Position numbers and translations under genes: made by a program. Source: Phlegmacium glaucopus (taxonomy: Eukaryota; Basidiomycota; Agaricomycetes; Agaricales; Cortinariaceae). Taken from it: a stretch of DNA of 61,508 nt. Below the pieces are notes generated by a model. It worked only from the letters and a program-made list of their open reading frames with translations, searched no databases and was not told the DNA's origin. The DNA lies in assembly GCA_015039465.1 (NCBI GenBank), contig MU130540.1, positions 428,132-489,639 of the forward strand, written 5' to 3'. Below, piece by piece: positions 24,300 through 34,843 of the stretch (positions are counted from its first letter, which is position 1; every line of letters starts with the position of its first letter).

Positions 24300-24430
24300 T
24301 GTTCATCTAGACCATCAGAATGATTTGCCCTGCGAAGTACTTATACGTAGCCACGTAACCGTGACAAAACGCCGACTGAATTTGAACGTTTGAACCATTG
24401 CTCTATTGGAAGTCCTGCTGGAATATCGGT
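23877..24430 (+). repeat. BIR1 upstream module, copy 2
   Basis: Matches 26526-27070 and 21191-21490. It runs up to a degenerate BIR1 start (TTGGAAGTCCTGC, with ATG changed to TTG) and then switches abruptly to F-box gene sequence. The ACGCGT boxes seen upstream of intact BIR1 are lost here. Confidence 0.8.
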
Positions 24431-24530
24431 CGACAAGCTGATGGATTGTCTTAGGGAGAGATATGAAAGAAATGCAGAAGTACAGGAGCTTTATCTAGAC
24501 TATTCCCGCATCTACAATTTACCACGATTT
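24420..24530 (+). pseudogene. 3' fragment of an F-box gene
   Basis: GAATATCGGTCGACAAGCTG and the following 90 bases match 26239-26320 near the 3' end of the F-box gene at 24686 and also 42870-42950 of its paralogue (GISVDKLMDCL-RERYERNAEVQEL when translated). The rest of that gene is absent. The fragment abuts the degenerate BIR1 start, so it marks a recombination junction. Confidence 0.8.
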
Positions 24531-24685
24531 AATCCGATCAATAAATTATAAGGATTCCCGGGACGGACAGTTACGATCGTTATCCAGCGATCGTATCGTG
24601 TTTATTTGTATTATATCTCGATGACATTAAATAACAAGCTCCTAGGTCGTGAAGTAGTTTCTCGTTGAACCCCAGTTAAACTCAT

Positions 24686-26481
24686 ATGGCTCAAGGTATG
24701 TTTTTTTGGCAACCTTGAAATCAGAATTGGCAATCAATGATCTTTTCCCAGATGACATAAAAGCCTGCGAAAAATCAGTTGGCAATCCATTGGATGACGC
24801 ACGCAGAATCATCGACCGCGAAATTGCCTGGCTGGAAGAGAGTATCCGATCCCTAAAATCCCGCAGAAACAAATTGTCTCCTATTTCCCGCCTTCCTTCT
24901 GAAATTTTGTGCAATGTATTTTCTTTCATTGAAGACCGCACTATGGTCCTGGATCGGAGCCCAGAGACCTGGATCAACTTTAGTCGAGTATCACAACATT
25001 GGAGATCATTAGCTCTCAGCACACCGGAACTTTGGACCAACATACCTATTAGATATCCTCAGTGGGCAGAGGAAATGTTGGTGAGGTCAACGATGGCTAA
25101 ATTGACCATGCGAATTGGTCTTATCTACTCAACGAATTCAAGAGTCCTCGATCCGATCAGATTATGTCTTTCCCAGATGATACGTGTCAAGGAGATAGAC
25201 ATATTCGAAACCTCAGGATCGACATTGGAACAACTTTTCCAGGATATACCAAAGTCTGCGCCTCAACTACATACATTACGTCTTAATGAAAGCATGCCAA
25301 CAGGTCTCCCTTTCACATATTCTGCCACGATCTCAGACGATTTTCTTAGTGATACAGGACGCCTGCAATGTGTTCAGCTGACGAAGTGCAAGATCGGTTG
25401 GGATTGTACGCTCCTCACTGGCCTCACTCGCTTAACGCTGCATGACTCTTTGGAGGATCATTCGAGCTCTTCAATGGTTCAATTTTTGCATGCATTACAA
25501 CGAATGCCTGCATTAACCGATCTCGATCTTGTAAATTCGATTCCACACAATTCAGGAGAACTATCCACCTGCCCTATCGCCGATCTTCCCTGCCTTCGAG
25601 TGCTTCGCATTTCGTCGTGTGTTGGCGCAATGACCGCTGTCTTACCTCACTTAACATTTCCCTCTAAAGCCGAATTGACCTTGATTTGCAAAGAAACCGA
25701 GTCCGACTTTTCAACTTTTCTTTCTGTCCTAGCTGCGAAGTTCTTGTCATCTCTCATCATCCGAAGCCTTAGCTTGCAAGATTTATATTCCACCACAACC
25801 CAGAGTGGTCTCAGATTTAAAGTATGGTCAACCACAACCGTTCACGACTTTTTCCGATATCCCTATAGCCCAGTTCCTCCTCACTTGGAACTCGTCCTGA
25901 CATGGCCTCCCCGTCTTCTGTTCAATAATAGCCTTCAAAAATATGCGAAGGCTTTGACTGCTACTTTTGATGTCATGAACTTGCGTGCTCTCACCCAGTT
26001 AGAATTATCAACCTCATACCACATTGATCCTACAACATTGCTGAAGACTTTTGCAAGGCTTTCCCTACTGGAACGGGTGCGCGTGACAGGCCGTGCAGCA
26101 CATTCCTTCATTAGCGCATTGGTTCATAAATCAGAGGCAACCAACACATCGATAGCAGCCTACCGCACCGTCTCCTTCCCTGGACTTCGCTACATTTGTA
26201 TGGATGGTACTGATTTCAGCGATACAAGACGTGGTGGAATATCGGTCGACAAGCTAGTGGATTGCCTTATGGAGAGATACGAAAGAAAGGCAGAAGTACG
26301 GGAGCTTTGCCTAGACAATTGCTACTATGTCAGGGCGATCGAGGTCGAAAGACTTCGAGAAATTGTTATCCATGTTGACTGGGATGAAGTGTATAAAAGG
26401 TTCTCTTACGAATCACATTCGGAAGGGGGGAGTGATTTTGATTTTGATAGTGATGAAAAGGAGATATTCATTTTTTTCTGA
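24686..26481 (+). CDS. F-box protein, paralogue 1
   Basis: Predicted 588 residues. The N-terminal half has a coiled-coil-like stretch (ARRIIDREIAWLEESIRSL) followed by an F-box: LSPISRLPSEILCNVFSFI, then W-I-N-F-S-R-V-S-Q-H-W and LWTNI. This layout is very common in agaricomycete F-box families; F-box proteins recruit substrates to SCF ubiquitin ligases, and the leucine-rich-like C-terminal part would bind the target. I place the start at ATG 24686 with a first exon of 10 nt and an unusually short intron (24696-24724, 29 nt), because this start and frame relation are conserved in the paralogue at 41327. If that intron is not used, the first in-frame ATG is further in. The 285 bp at 25234-25518 are identical to 41877-42161. 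An acidic tail ends the protein. Confidence 0.88.
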
Positions 26482-26525
26482 GTATTTATCTAGTCCTTCA
26501 GTTATCAGCCCATCAACGAATTCTG

Positions 26526-27100
26526 GTCTCATCATCCCAAGTTCAATCCTCCAGTTTCTTTAATCTTTGTACAGTTACCTTTTGTTTCATCAATGGAGAA
26601 AGTTCAAGGTCTGTTCCTACATCTTCCTTGGTCTTTTGGGAGGAGGGTGGTGTTCGCACGAAGGGTTCCACAGAAAGTTTGCGTCGTTTATGGACAACCA
26701 CTGAACGCAATGGGATGGTATCACCTTGAGAAACAGGTTCTGACGGCTGGTCAGCCTGTTTCCACTTTATTCCAGACTTTTTCCGTATATTGGTGGATTG
26801 TATGAGCCAGAACTCAGAATGATTTGCCTGCCAATGTAGCCACGTGTAACAAACCGAATAAAACTGGAACATGCCGGAATTGCACACGGCACAACCGTTG
26901 GACTATCTGTCCCATTTTACCAGCCTTGTTACTTCAATATTCAAATATTCAATGAGCACCCGTTACTCCAGGGGCGGCATCTGTGACGCCGGATTGTCAC
27001 ACCACGTGACGCGTGACAAAACGCGTTAACCACCGACACGTTGAACGTTTGAACCATTGCCCTAATGGAAGTCCTGCAGGCCCGTATTGATTCTTTCAAG
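26526..27100 (+). repeat. BIR1 upstream module, copy 3 (attached to intact BIR1)
   Basis: This copy lies between the F-box 3' end and the BIR1 start and continues into the BIR1 coding sequence. Its left edge (CATCCCAAGTTCAATCCTCC, about 26530-26575) matches the 3' flanks of both BTB genes (near 20080 and 23490), so the F-box gene has acquired a BTB-type 3' flank or the reverse. Confidence 0.8.
27003..27026 (+). promoter_or_regulatory. CACGTG and two MluI cell-cycle boxes upstream of BIR1
   Basis: CACGTG (27003-27008) directly abuts ACGCGT (27009-27014), and a second ACGCGT lies at 27021-27026, 39 bp before the BIR1 ATG. ACGCGT is the binding site of the MBF (G1/S) factor in yeasts, fitting a mitotic gene. 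Function here is inferred. Confidence 0.55.
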
Positions 27101-29249
27101 AAAGCAAAGAGAGTCAAGAACCCAAATAAACCATCTTCAACCACCACATTAAGGTGGCCACACCCGCTTGATTTTAAAGCCAACCCAGAAACCTTGGCCG
27201 ATGCAGGTTTCTTCTACGACCCCAGTTACGACGACCCCGACAATGTTACCTGCTATGTTTGCGATAAGGAGTTAGGAGGTTGGGAAGCGGATGACGATCC
27301 TCATGCTATTCATTGGAAAAAATGCGGGCAAACATGCTGCTGGGCAATTGTTCGATGTGGCTTGCTGAATGATATAGATAAGTCGGGCAGGTGAGTCGCA
27401 AATATGATTGATTAAACCCCCCACTTCACAACTTTCAGATTTGTATTTACCGATAAGACACGAGTACCTACTCACAAGTTAATGGAGAAAGCAAGATTCG
27501 ATACATTCGATGCTGGAAACGGGTGGATACACGACCAAGTGAAAAATCACGGTGCCAACTCGAAAATGGTGTGCTTCAAAGCTTGGGTTGGGTCCCTTTT
27601 TTCACATTTCTTCAGATGGCACGCGCAGGTTTCGTCTATACGCCACAGCGAAGTAATGATGATCTCGTCACTTGCTTGTACTGCGATACTTCTCTAAGCG
27701 GTTGGGATGCAGACGATGACCCAATGTATGCGCTGTTCTTATTCGATGACGTACGCACCTGCTCACTTCGATTGCTCTCTTCAGGGAGGAACATCGCAGA
27801 CGAGATAATAAATCAAATTTTTCGTGTCCCTTCTTTTCTGCGTCTATCTCTGAGCCTGTCCCTACCAATAAACCTGGATCACGGTCTCAGTCTACAAAAC
27901 CCCCTTCAAAGTCACAGTCGAAGCCTCCAACCCGATCCGCATCAAAGTCTAAACACCAAGATATTCTTTTGCCGACAAAGACCCATGACGGGGATCCTGA
28001 CAACGATTCAGATTCTTCACAGTCCACAGCTGCTGCTAAGGCAACTACCAAGACACCACGAAGGGGGCGCTCGATATCTGGTGCTAGAAAGTCATCTACG
28101 AAGACTCCTAAAGGCAAGACCAGAAGTTCAAGTAAGTCTAGTTTGAAGAATGTTGCCAAAGTAGACGAAGACACAGACCTGCTCGTTGCTGAGCCATCTG
28201 TCAAAAAGAAACCCAGACCAAGATCAAAGTCGGTTGCAAGGTCCGAACCCGAACAAACCAACGACGAAGGCGAAATCCATAAGAAACCGTTACGTTCAAG
28301 ATCAAAAGCAGAAGCTGGTGAAGACAGTGAAGACGTACCAGTGAAGGCATCACGCTCCAAGGTCAAAGCATCGGCAGACGATGAAGCTCTACCCAAGCCC
28401 TCTCGAACGAGGTCTAAGATCAAGGCTATAGAATCTGAACAGGGGCAGGAGCCTGTAGTTGTCAAACCCAGATCGACAAGAACGGCCTCGAAATCGAAAT
28501 CCAAAGCACCTCCGGAACCCTTCGAAGAGTCTGAGCCCGAGACTGCGACAATAGCCCCAAAAAAGGTTTCAGCAGAGTCGAAGCATCAATCTCAACCTCT
28601 GGAAGCAGAGGATGAGGCCTTACTCGAAGTGACAGTCGTAAAACAGGAAACAAAGGTCGTCGAGATTTCGAGCGATGAAGAGCCCGAAACAGGGGTCAAG
28701 CCCGCAACTCAATCTGGCAAAGAAAACACCCAGGCGTCCACGACATCTCAAGTCACCTCGCACCCTCAGCCTGAACACGAAGTAAGGATTGTATTTTCGC
28801 AAAGTAGGAAACCAAAGAGATCATTGACGGTCGAGATTGTCCAACCCATCAAACCGGAACCGCCTTCCGTTCCGACGATTTCGCCTATTCGGGACGTTGA
28901 CATCGTGATGGGCGTTATCGAACCCAAAACGGATAATCATGCGTATCCCGATCCTTCAACACCCCAACGTCGCTTAACACAAACCCCACCAAAGAAGGAT
29001 CTTACCCCTCCCTCAAAGACGGCGTCTGCATCAACAGTGGTTGAACCACCCCTTATACCCGCACTCTCTAAACTCCCCTTTACCCCATTACATGCACTGA
29101 CCGAAGCCGAACTTGATATGACCGTTGAGGAATGGATCCGATATCAGATGGACGTGGAGTATGACAAATTTCGAAGAGACGGAGAAAGGGAACTGCAGAG
29201 ATTCCGCAGTCAGGCCGAAGAGGTGAGAAAGGCTATTGAAGGACTTTGA
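27065..29249 (+). CDS. BIR1: BIR-domain protein, survivin/Bir1 homologue
   Basis: Bir1 is the survivin-like member of the chromosomal passenger complex (with INCENP/Sli15 and Aurora/Ipl1) that acts at centromeres and the spindle. Exons 27065-27390, 27439-27568, 27616-27725 and 27785-29249 join in phase to 676 residues. Two BIR zinc folds are visible: the first with CYVCDKELGGWEADDDPHAI then H-W-K-K-C (residues about 58-85), the second with LVTCLYCDTSLSGWDADDDP, then E-E-H and a late Cys across the third intron. Two BIRs followed by a long Ser/Lys/Glu-rich tail is the fungal Bir1 layout. The conserved C-terminal block LTEAELDMTVEEWIRYQ (about 29096-29150) may be the passenger-complex-binding helix region. 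The start is the only ATG compatible with the first exon and is preserved as a stub in two duplicated modules. Confidence 0.93.
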
Positions 29250-29600
29250 ACCCAATATACGGGAACAAGATTGGTTTGTAATTTGTTCTGTCTTGTGGCA
29301 ATTATTGTTATTATTTCTTTCGATAGTCAATGCATGGTCCGTGATACTAATAGAGACGTCGCGGAAATCGTTTGAACAGCCCATGACACTGCTTATAAGT
29401 ATCACATCCAATAGCCAACGCCTCGAGGACACATGGCTGTGTCACTTACATGTGGCCTCACAGTGTATCATCGACAGGTTTTAATGTGACGCTCGTCTTG
29501 TGATTTTTTATAATTCAAGTCTGCTAAAAAGGTGCATGTTTACCGTTTCAACTCATTCACCGACCATCTTAACTTTACCAACAGCTACTTTCATTCATTC
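29250..29600. other. short intergenic region
   Basis: Contains the BIR1 3' end and the promoter of the next gene. Nothing specific seen except a GTGTCAC/GTGGCCTCAC palindromic cluster near 29430-29465. Confidence 0.35.
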
Positions 29601-31694
29601 ATGGCAGATTACGATTACTACGAACATGGTCACTCGAACCATGATCCAATGTCTTTTCGCCAAGGAGATACTTCGGCAGAGAGATCTATGACACGAGGCT
29701 CGCACAACAGTCATGCGAGTGCTAGCGCAAGTACACGGTCTTGGATATATTCGAACCAGATGAATCCTCCCCCACCTCCAGTAGAACGGTCTTCTTCGTA
29801 CGGACTTACCTCTTTCCATGGCCCTCGACCATTGCCAGAACCACTTCCAGTTCGACGTAGGCCAGTTCGATGTCCTGCACCTGCGGTTGAAGAAGAAGAG
29901 AGAGAGGAAGACATGCACGTTGGTCCTAGTTCTTTAGGCATGCAATATAGCCAACAAACTACGGTACTGGATAAAGGTAAAGATGACTGCCTCTCACCAA
30001 CATCTATGGGAAATGGTCAGGACAAGTCGGGGCGTGGTGGGCGTTCCTTGATAGGAGGGCTGATGAGTGGGCTGATGCGCATTCCAACAGCCTTGAGAAT
30101 TGGAGGCGGAGGTCAGAAATCGAAAAAGCGAACAGTACGCCGTCAAGGAACATTTGGAACCGACGGCACATCGACCACCGCAACTGGTATCACTACGGGA
30201 AATACTCTACCACGATATCTCTCCAATCCATCTATAGGTCCTTCTAATCCTCAATTTGCGCATCGGTTGAGCATAGCTGTCGCCAATGGCTCCCTTCCTC
30301 CTGACGCTTCCCCTTCCGCCTTCCAATCGCGCACTGAGCCTCCTCGGCCTGATCCTTCACCAAGTCATTCTTTCCAACCAAACCCCAAACCTTCTCCTCC
30401 AACTTTGTTGAACCATGCGTTTGAACGACATTCTGAACCTCGTCCCAATTTTCCAACTTTAATACGAGTCACTCCTCCTTCAGCCGAGGCCATCACAGAA
30501 GAACATTTCACCCATGTTTATGATGAACCTCCTGCAGACCATCCGCAATTCGAGAGTCATGCACCCTCCAACGCAAACACCAACGATGCTAGAGCCACAG
30601 TCATGGTGTACAATAGTGATGATTCACATCTCACTATCACTCCTCCAGTTCAAACAGCTCCTGTTCCACGTGTATCGTACGCATCACAACCCACCCCTCG
30701 CGCGAGTGGCCAAATTCAGAATGAGCCGCCACCACCTGTACCTACCATGCCTTTTGCCATGCCGCCTATGTCTCCTCCGCGAGGGGCCTCTTCTGTTGAA
30801 ACTCCCAGAGACATTTTATCACCACAACAGACTTCGCGTTATACGATGACGACGACAATGGCTTCCCACTACGACCCTTCATTTGCATCCCATCTCACTC
30901 CAGTTGAGAGGTTCTTTAAAGGTCTTTACAACCTCCCTTGGGTCGCACGGGAACGCGTCACCATTGATTATCGACCGGGTGATTCTAATCGAGCCAAAAT
31001 TAAAGTCAAAGGTGGTGTCAAGAGACCAATGGCATCTTGGTACCGCGCTGTAGTTTCCCGTTCTCGGAGAGGTAGTCGAGATTTGGATCTGCTTAGCAAT
31101 GGGACAGGATCTGGGTCTGGGTCTACAAGTCTAGGAAACAGTATAACCCCTCTTGCCTCACCCACTTCCAGACGATCTGAACGTTCGTCCAACCATAATC
31201 GATATCAATCACCACCACAGAACCACCGCCAGCGCAAGAGGCGCCGCCGTGCGACTGACCCACCAAATCAACGCAGCTTAAGCCCTTTGGTTCCTGGGGT
31301 TTACCCGTATCAGTACCCGCCATATCCATATACGTACCCATATGGCGCATATCCTCCCGTCTCTATACCTCTCCCCGTCAACCAAACCGCACCACCACGT
31401 GGATCTAGAAATCGTCATCGTGCTCCCAAATATTCACACGGGTATGCCCCATACCAACCCATGCCACCACCGCCACCGCCTGTCCCTCAGCCGATGTATT
31501 TCATCGCTCCATCGCCACCAGCTAACACCGATGGAGGACAGGGGATGCACATGATGGGCCAACAAGCAATGCCTCAAGGACCAATGCAGATGTCGCCTGT
31601 GATTATGCAATACGTGCCCGGTGCCTTCAATCAAGATTCTTCGTTGGCGTCCCCACCAATTACACCTCGACGTACAGCTCCTCAGTCGTCGTAG
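29601..31694 (+). CDS. large low-complexity protein of unknown function
   Basis: An intronless frame of 697 codons from the first in-frame ATG (MADYDYYEHGH). Most of the protein is rich in Pro, Ser, Gln, Arg and Tyr and is likely disordered. One ordered-looking block, TPVERFFKGLYNLPWVARER followed by V-T-I-D-Y-R-P-G (about 30898-30985), stands out and is probably the conserved core. The C-terminal third has many Pro-Tyr pairs (PYQYPPYPYTYPYGAYPP). I do not recognise the family; the codon use and length say it is a real gene. Confidence 0.75.
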   Translation: MADYDYYEHGHSNHDPMSFRQGDTSAERSMTRGSHNSHASASASTRSWIYSNQMNPPPPPVERSSSYGLTSFHGPRPLPEPLPVRRRPVRCPAPAVEEEEREEDMHVGPSSLGMQYSQQTTVLDKGKDDCLSPTSMGNGQDKSGRGGRSLIGGLMSGLMRIPTALRIGGGGQKSKKRTVRRQGTFGTDGTSTTATGITTGNTLPRYLSNPSIGPSNPQFAHRLSIAVANGSLPPDASPSAFQSRTEPPRPDPSPSHSFQPNPKPSPPTLLNHAFERHSEPRPNFPTLIRVTPPSAEAITEEHFTHVYDEPPADHPQFESHAPSNANTNDARATVMVYNSDDSHLTITPPVQTAPVPRVSYASQPTPRASGQIQNEPPPPVPTMPFAMPPMSPPRGASSVETPRDILSPQQTSRYTMTTTMASHYDPSFASHLTPVERFFKGLYNLPWVARERVTIDYRPGDSNRAKIKVKGGVKRPMASWYRAVVSRSRRGSRDLDLLSNGTGSGSGSTSLGNSITPLASPTSRRSERSSNHNRYQSPPQNHRQRKRRRRATDPPNQRSLSPLVPGVYPYQYPPYPYTYPYGAYPPVSIPLPVNQTAPPRGSRNRHRAPKYSHGYAPYQPMPPPPPPVPQPMYFIAPSPPANTDGGQGMHMMGQQAMPQGPMQMSPVIMQYVPGAFNQDSSLASPPITPRRTAPQSS

Positions 31695-32584
31695 GAAAAG
31701 TAGGGTTATATTTGCATTGCACACGTGTCTGATTACTATGTAGTATGAATGTCAAAGATTTATTTTTATGACCATACCACCACTCCGGTTCATTTACTTA
31801 TGATTTATTTTTCTATATGACCCATCGTTGTATTTCCTGTGTCTAATGAAATTCATCCAAAATTTATGGACGTCTTGTTTATTCTTTTTTTTTCTGGATG
31901 TGAACGACTGTCCGCGAATCTGTTTCTTGATCCTTCCCTTCCCATGTATAGGCTCCATCCCTCTTCCTGTACCTACCTACTATGATCAACGTCACTCCCA
32001 ATCCAACAGACTGCGGAACGTATCACGAGAGCCTCACAAACAATAAGTATCTTGTTTAAAGGAATGCGACAATCGGGGTAATTATTTCTAGTTCTTAAGT
32101 CACTCACCTGCTGATCTGATCGTAGGCAAAGATAACGGTGAACGTAATCTCGTACCAAGGAACGTCCACGTAAGTGGGTTGCCTTATTTCGATGAACACG
32201 GGTTTTCGTTAGTATTGTCTGTCAGCTTGGATCGGATAATCCTTTTGGGAAGCCCTTTGTAAGGGTACATAGGTATACCTTATGTACGTTGGCTCAAGCC
32301 TCGACAAAAGGAACAATGCTGATTTCTCTAAATCTTTTTCTCGTGTAGTGTAGATGAAATATTAAATAAGGGTCCGAGGTAAATAAATTAAGAATGAGCG
32401 GTACTCAATGACTATAAATAAAACAAGGGTAGATCAAACTCTAAGAAAGTGATGGAAGATAGCAGTGGAATTTAAACGAAAAAAATGGATATCAAGAAAA
32501 TGGATTAGATACCGTGGTCAATCTCTTTTTTTTGCTCCTCCCTTTCAACTACTTTCCACTAAAGTAGATGTGCGGGTAGTAGCA
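31695..32584. other. convergent intergenic region
   Basis: Lies between two convergent genes and should hold both terminators. No coding or repeat feature found. Confidence 0.4.
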
Positions 32585-34003
32585 CTATTTTTCTCCTTGC
32601 AACAGAGTACCAAAACGATGTCGAACAGCAGTGATAGTCTCGGAATATTCATTGGGATTGGCGGTGCTTTTGCATAAAGTTTGTTCCAGCTCATCCAACA
32701 CGACGTCCCATCGAATTTGCTTCAAAATAAGGGCATCGCGGAGCCACGTAATGGCGACATTATGTCTTGGATCTGGAATCCATAGGCTATTGCGGATTCT
32801 ATACCATGAGAGGCCGTTAGAGTCTACCCAAATTTAGATTAATGATGAAATATTCAAAAATAAGGGCGGTGGGTTGACACTCACGGGGCAGGGTAATCTC
32901 AACGAGTGATGAGCAACCTTCTCCCCATTCCGTAACAGTGGCGAAATCCTTATCCAGTTGACATTTTACGTCACCCATTTGCCAATAATCGATGCAGTTA
33001 ATCCTGAGTATTCGAAGCCGAGTAAAATTACGAAGGATATTCCGTATTGCTTGAAGATAAGACTGATGGAATCAAATTTAACCATCAGCGCTGGGGGCTC
33101 TATTACGCAAAAGAAATGACCTCACCTCGGTAGGATTTTCATCAACCAATAGCACGTTGGAGATATGGAGTGAGAGAATATCGGGAAGATGGTTGGATAT
33201 AATTTGAAATAGATCCAGGTTCCACCCTCGTCGTCTGCAACTTAGGAGGGTAAGGGTATCAAAACTCGAACGTTCCAAGGCTTTAATGGCTACATCCGGT
33301 GCGGTGTCGACTGCGTCCCAACTGACAATCGCTGCACGAAGAGTGCTGACGCTAATGACAGGTACGCTCTGCCCGTTGCCAGCGAAATACTGCAGTTTTG
33401 GAAGGCTGAGAGTTGGAAAAGTGTTGTCAGACAGGAAAGAAGTATCTTCATGCGGTGAAACTTGTAAATAGCTGATGCCCGGATGGCGATTTAGAAATTT
33501 GATGAGAGGGTTCGACAGTTTTAGATAACATTCAACGTGGCGCAAGGAAGGGAATGTGCACTGGTTAATGAGCGTAATGAAATAAGCGTCGTGGACAAGT
33601 AACTTGACGATTTGCAGTTCAGGCAGAGAGCGCAGTGCGTTTTGGATGAGACGGTAATATGCAGAGAGGAACGAATTCGCGTACGGACCAATCCTGTTTC
33701 ATATAACATAATTAAATGTTGATCCCTTTATGAAATGAATGGGGGTTCTTACGAATATGTGATCAATAATGATCTGACACTAGTGGCCGCCGTAGGGTTT
33801 GCGGCAAGGGTTCGACAGCAGGCAACGACAGCATTGGGTGAATAGAGAGCGATATCACGATATAACCAACGAAGGGTCAAAGTATGGAAGAGTTGAGAGA
33901 CACATGCCAGGGAGAGCTGGGAAGACACAGAAGCCAAGCCTATGAAAACTTCCAACGTTTCTAACGGTAGCCGGAGGATTGGTGAGGCATTTACGGACTT
34001 CAT
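32585..34003 (-). CDS. F-box-like protein of a second family
   Basis: Minus-strand exons 34003-33753, 33693-33126, 33062-32885 and 32823-32585 join in phase to 411 residues. The start region SPILRLPLETLEVFIGLASV, then LACVSQLFHTLTLRWLYRDI, is a divergent F-box as found in many agaricomycete proteins. Leucine-rich repeats follow loosely (LPELQIVKLLVHDAYFITL, FPSLRHVECYLKL, ALERSSFDTLTLLSC, LPDILSLHISNVLL). It ends with a block WYRIRNSLWIPDPRH. It is unrelated at sequence level to the F-box pair at 24686 and 41327. Likely role is substrate binding in an SCF ligase, by family inference. Confidence 0.8.
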
Positions 34004-34843
34004 GAGCCTAGAATCCGTCGCATGGGTGAGGTCTTGTTCAATGTAATTGTGAGGCGGACAGGTAAAGCCGAAAATCGAAAGCCCGATGTTGTAAGTACGA
34101 CCTTTTGAATGGTGCTAAAAGTTGCACGCCGACGCCTCCCCCCTTCAATGCGGATGACACGAGGCGCAGATGGACAATTTTGGAAGGAACAAAAATCAGT
34201 GGAAACCCCGTGGCGTATCCTTTGACCAAAAATTTCAATCGCCACACTTCAATAATGAGCTCCAGATAAGCCAAAGGGGGGGAAAAGCAAGCAAGCGTAT
34301 GCCTTTCGAGGACAATAAGTTCAAAAAGAATACCCCACGGCTGTCACAGTTCCCCAGTCACACCACCGCGTCTTGACAGCTGCCATGCCCTTGGGGAAGC
34401 CATACTTATCCTGACATCCCTTTATTGTTCTCTTGAAGATGCCATCTATAGAAGCAACAAACGATTTCGTGGTATCACCATAATAGCTGCATATGGAGCA
34501 GCAGTATCAGCGCTTACAAAGTTACATAGCGAACGCTTTTCAGTTGATGATTGTCTGGAATAAGTAGGGATATGTGTAAGTAGCAGACAAGTAGCAGAGT
34601 AAGCCAAGTCTACTAGTACATCCGTTGTTTGTTTAAAAGGGCGTTGTCCTTGGAAACCAACTCCTAAGCACATTCCAATCGATGAGTTCGGCATGGCCTT
34701 GCGTGGTTCGGATCATTCAATTCCTCCGAGTCCATTTGCCGGTTTACTCTCATGATATCTCAGGAGCCTAATCTGCCTGCACTAAAGGGTTGTCCTGAAT
34801 AGATACCTCGGTGTTACGCATCTGGAGGTCATCTTTAATCATA
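34004..34843. other. divergent intergenic region
   Basis: Lies between divergently transcribed genes, so it should contain both promoters. No gene or repeat was recognised. Confidence 0.4.
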
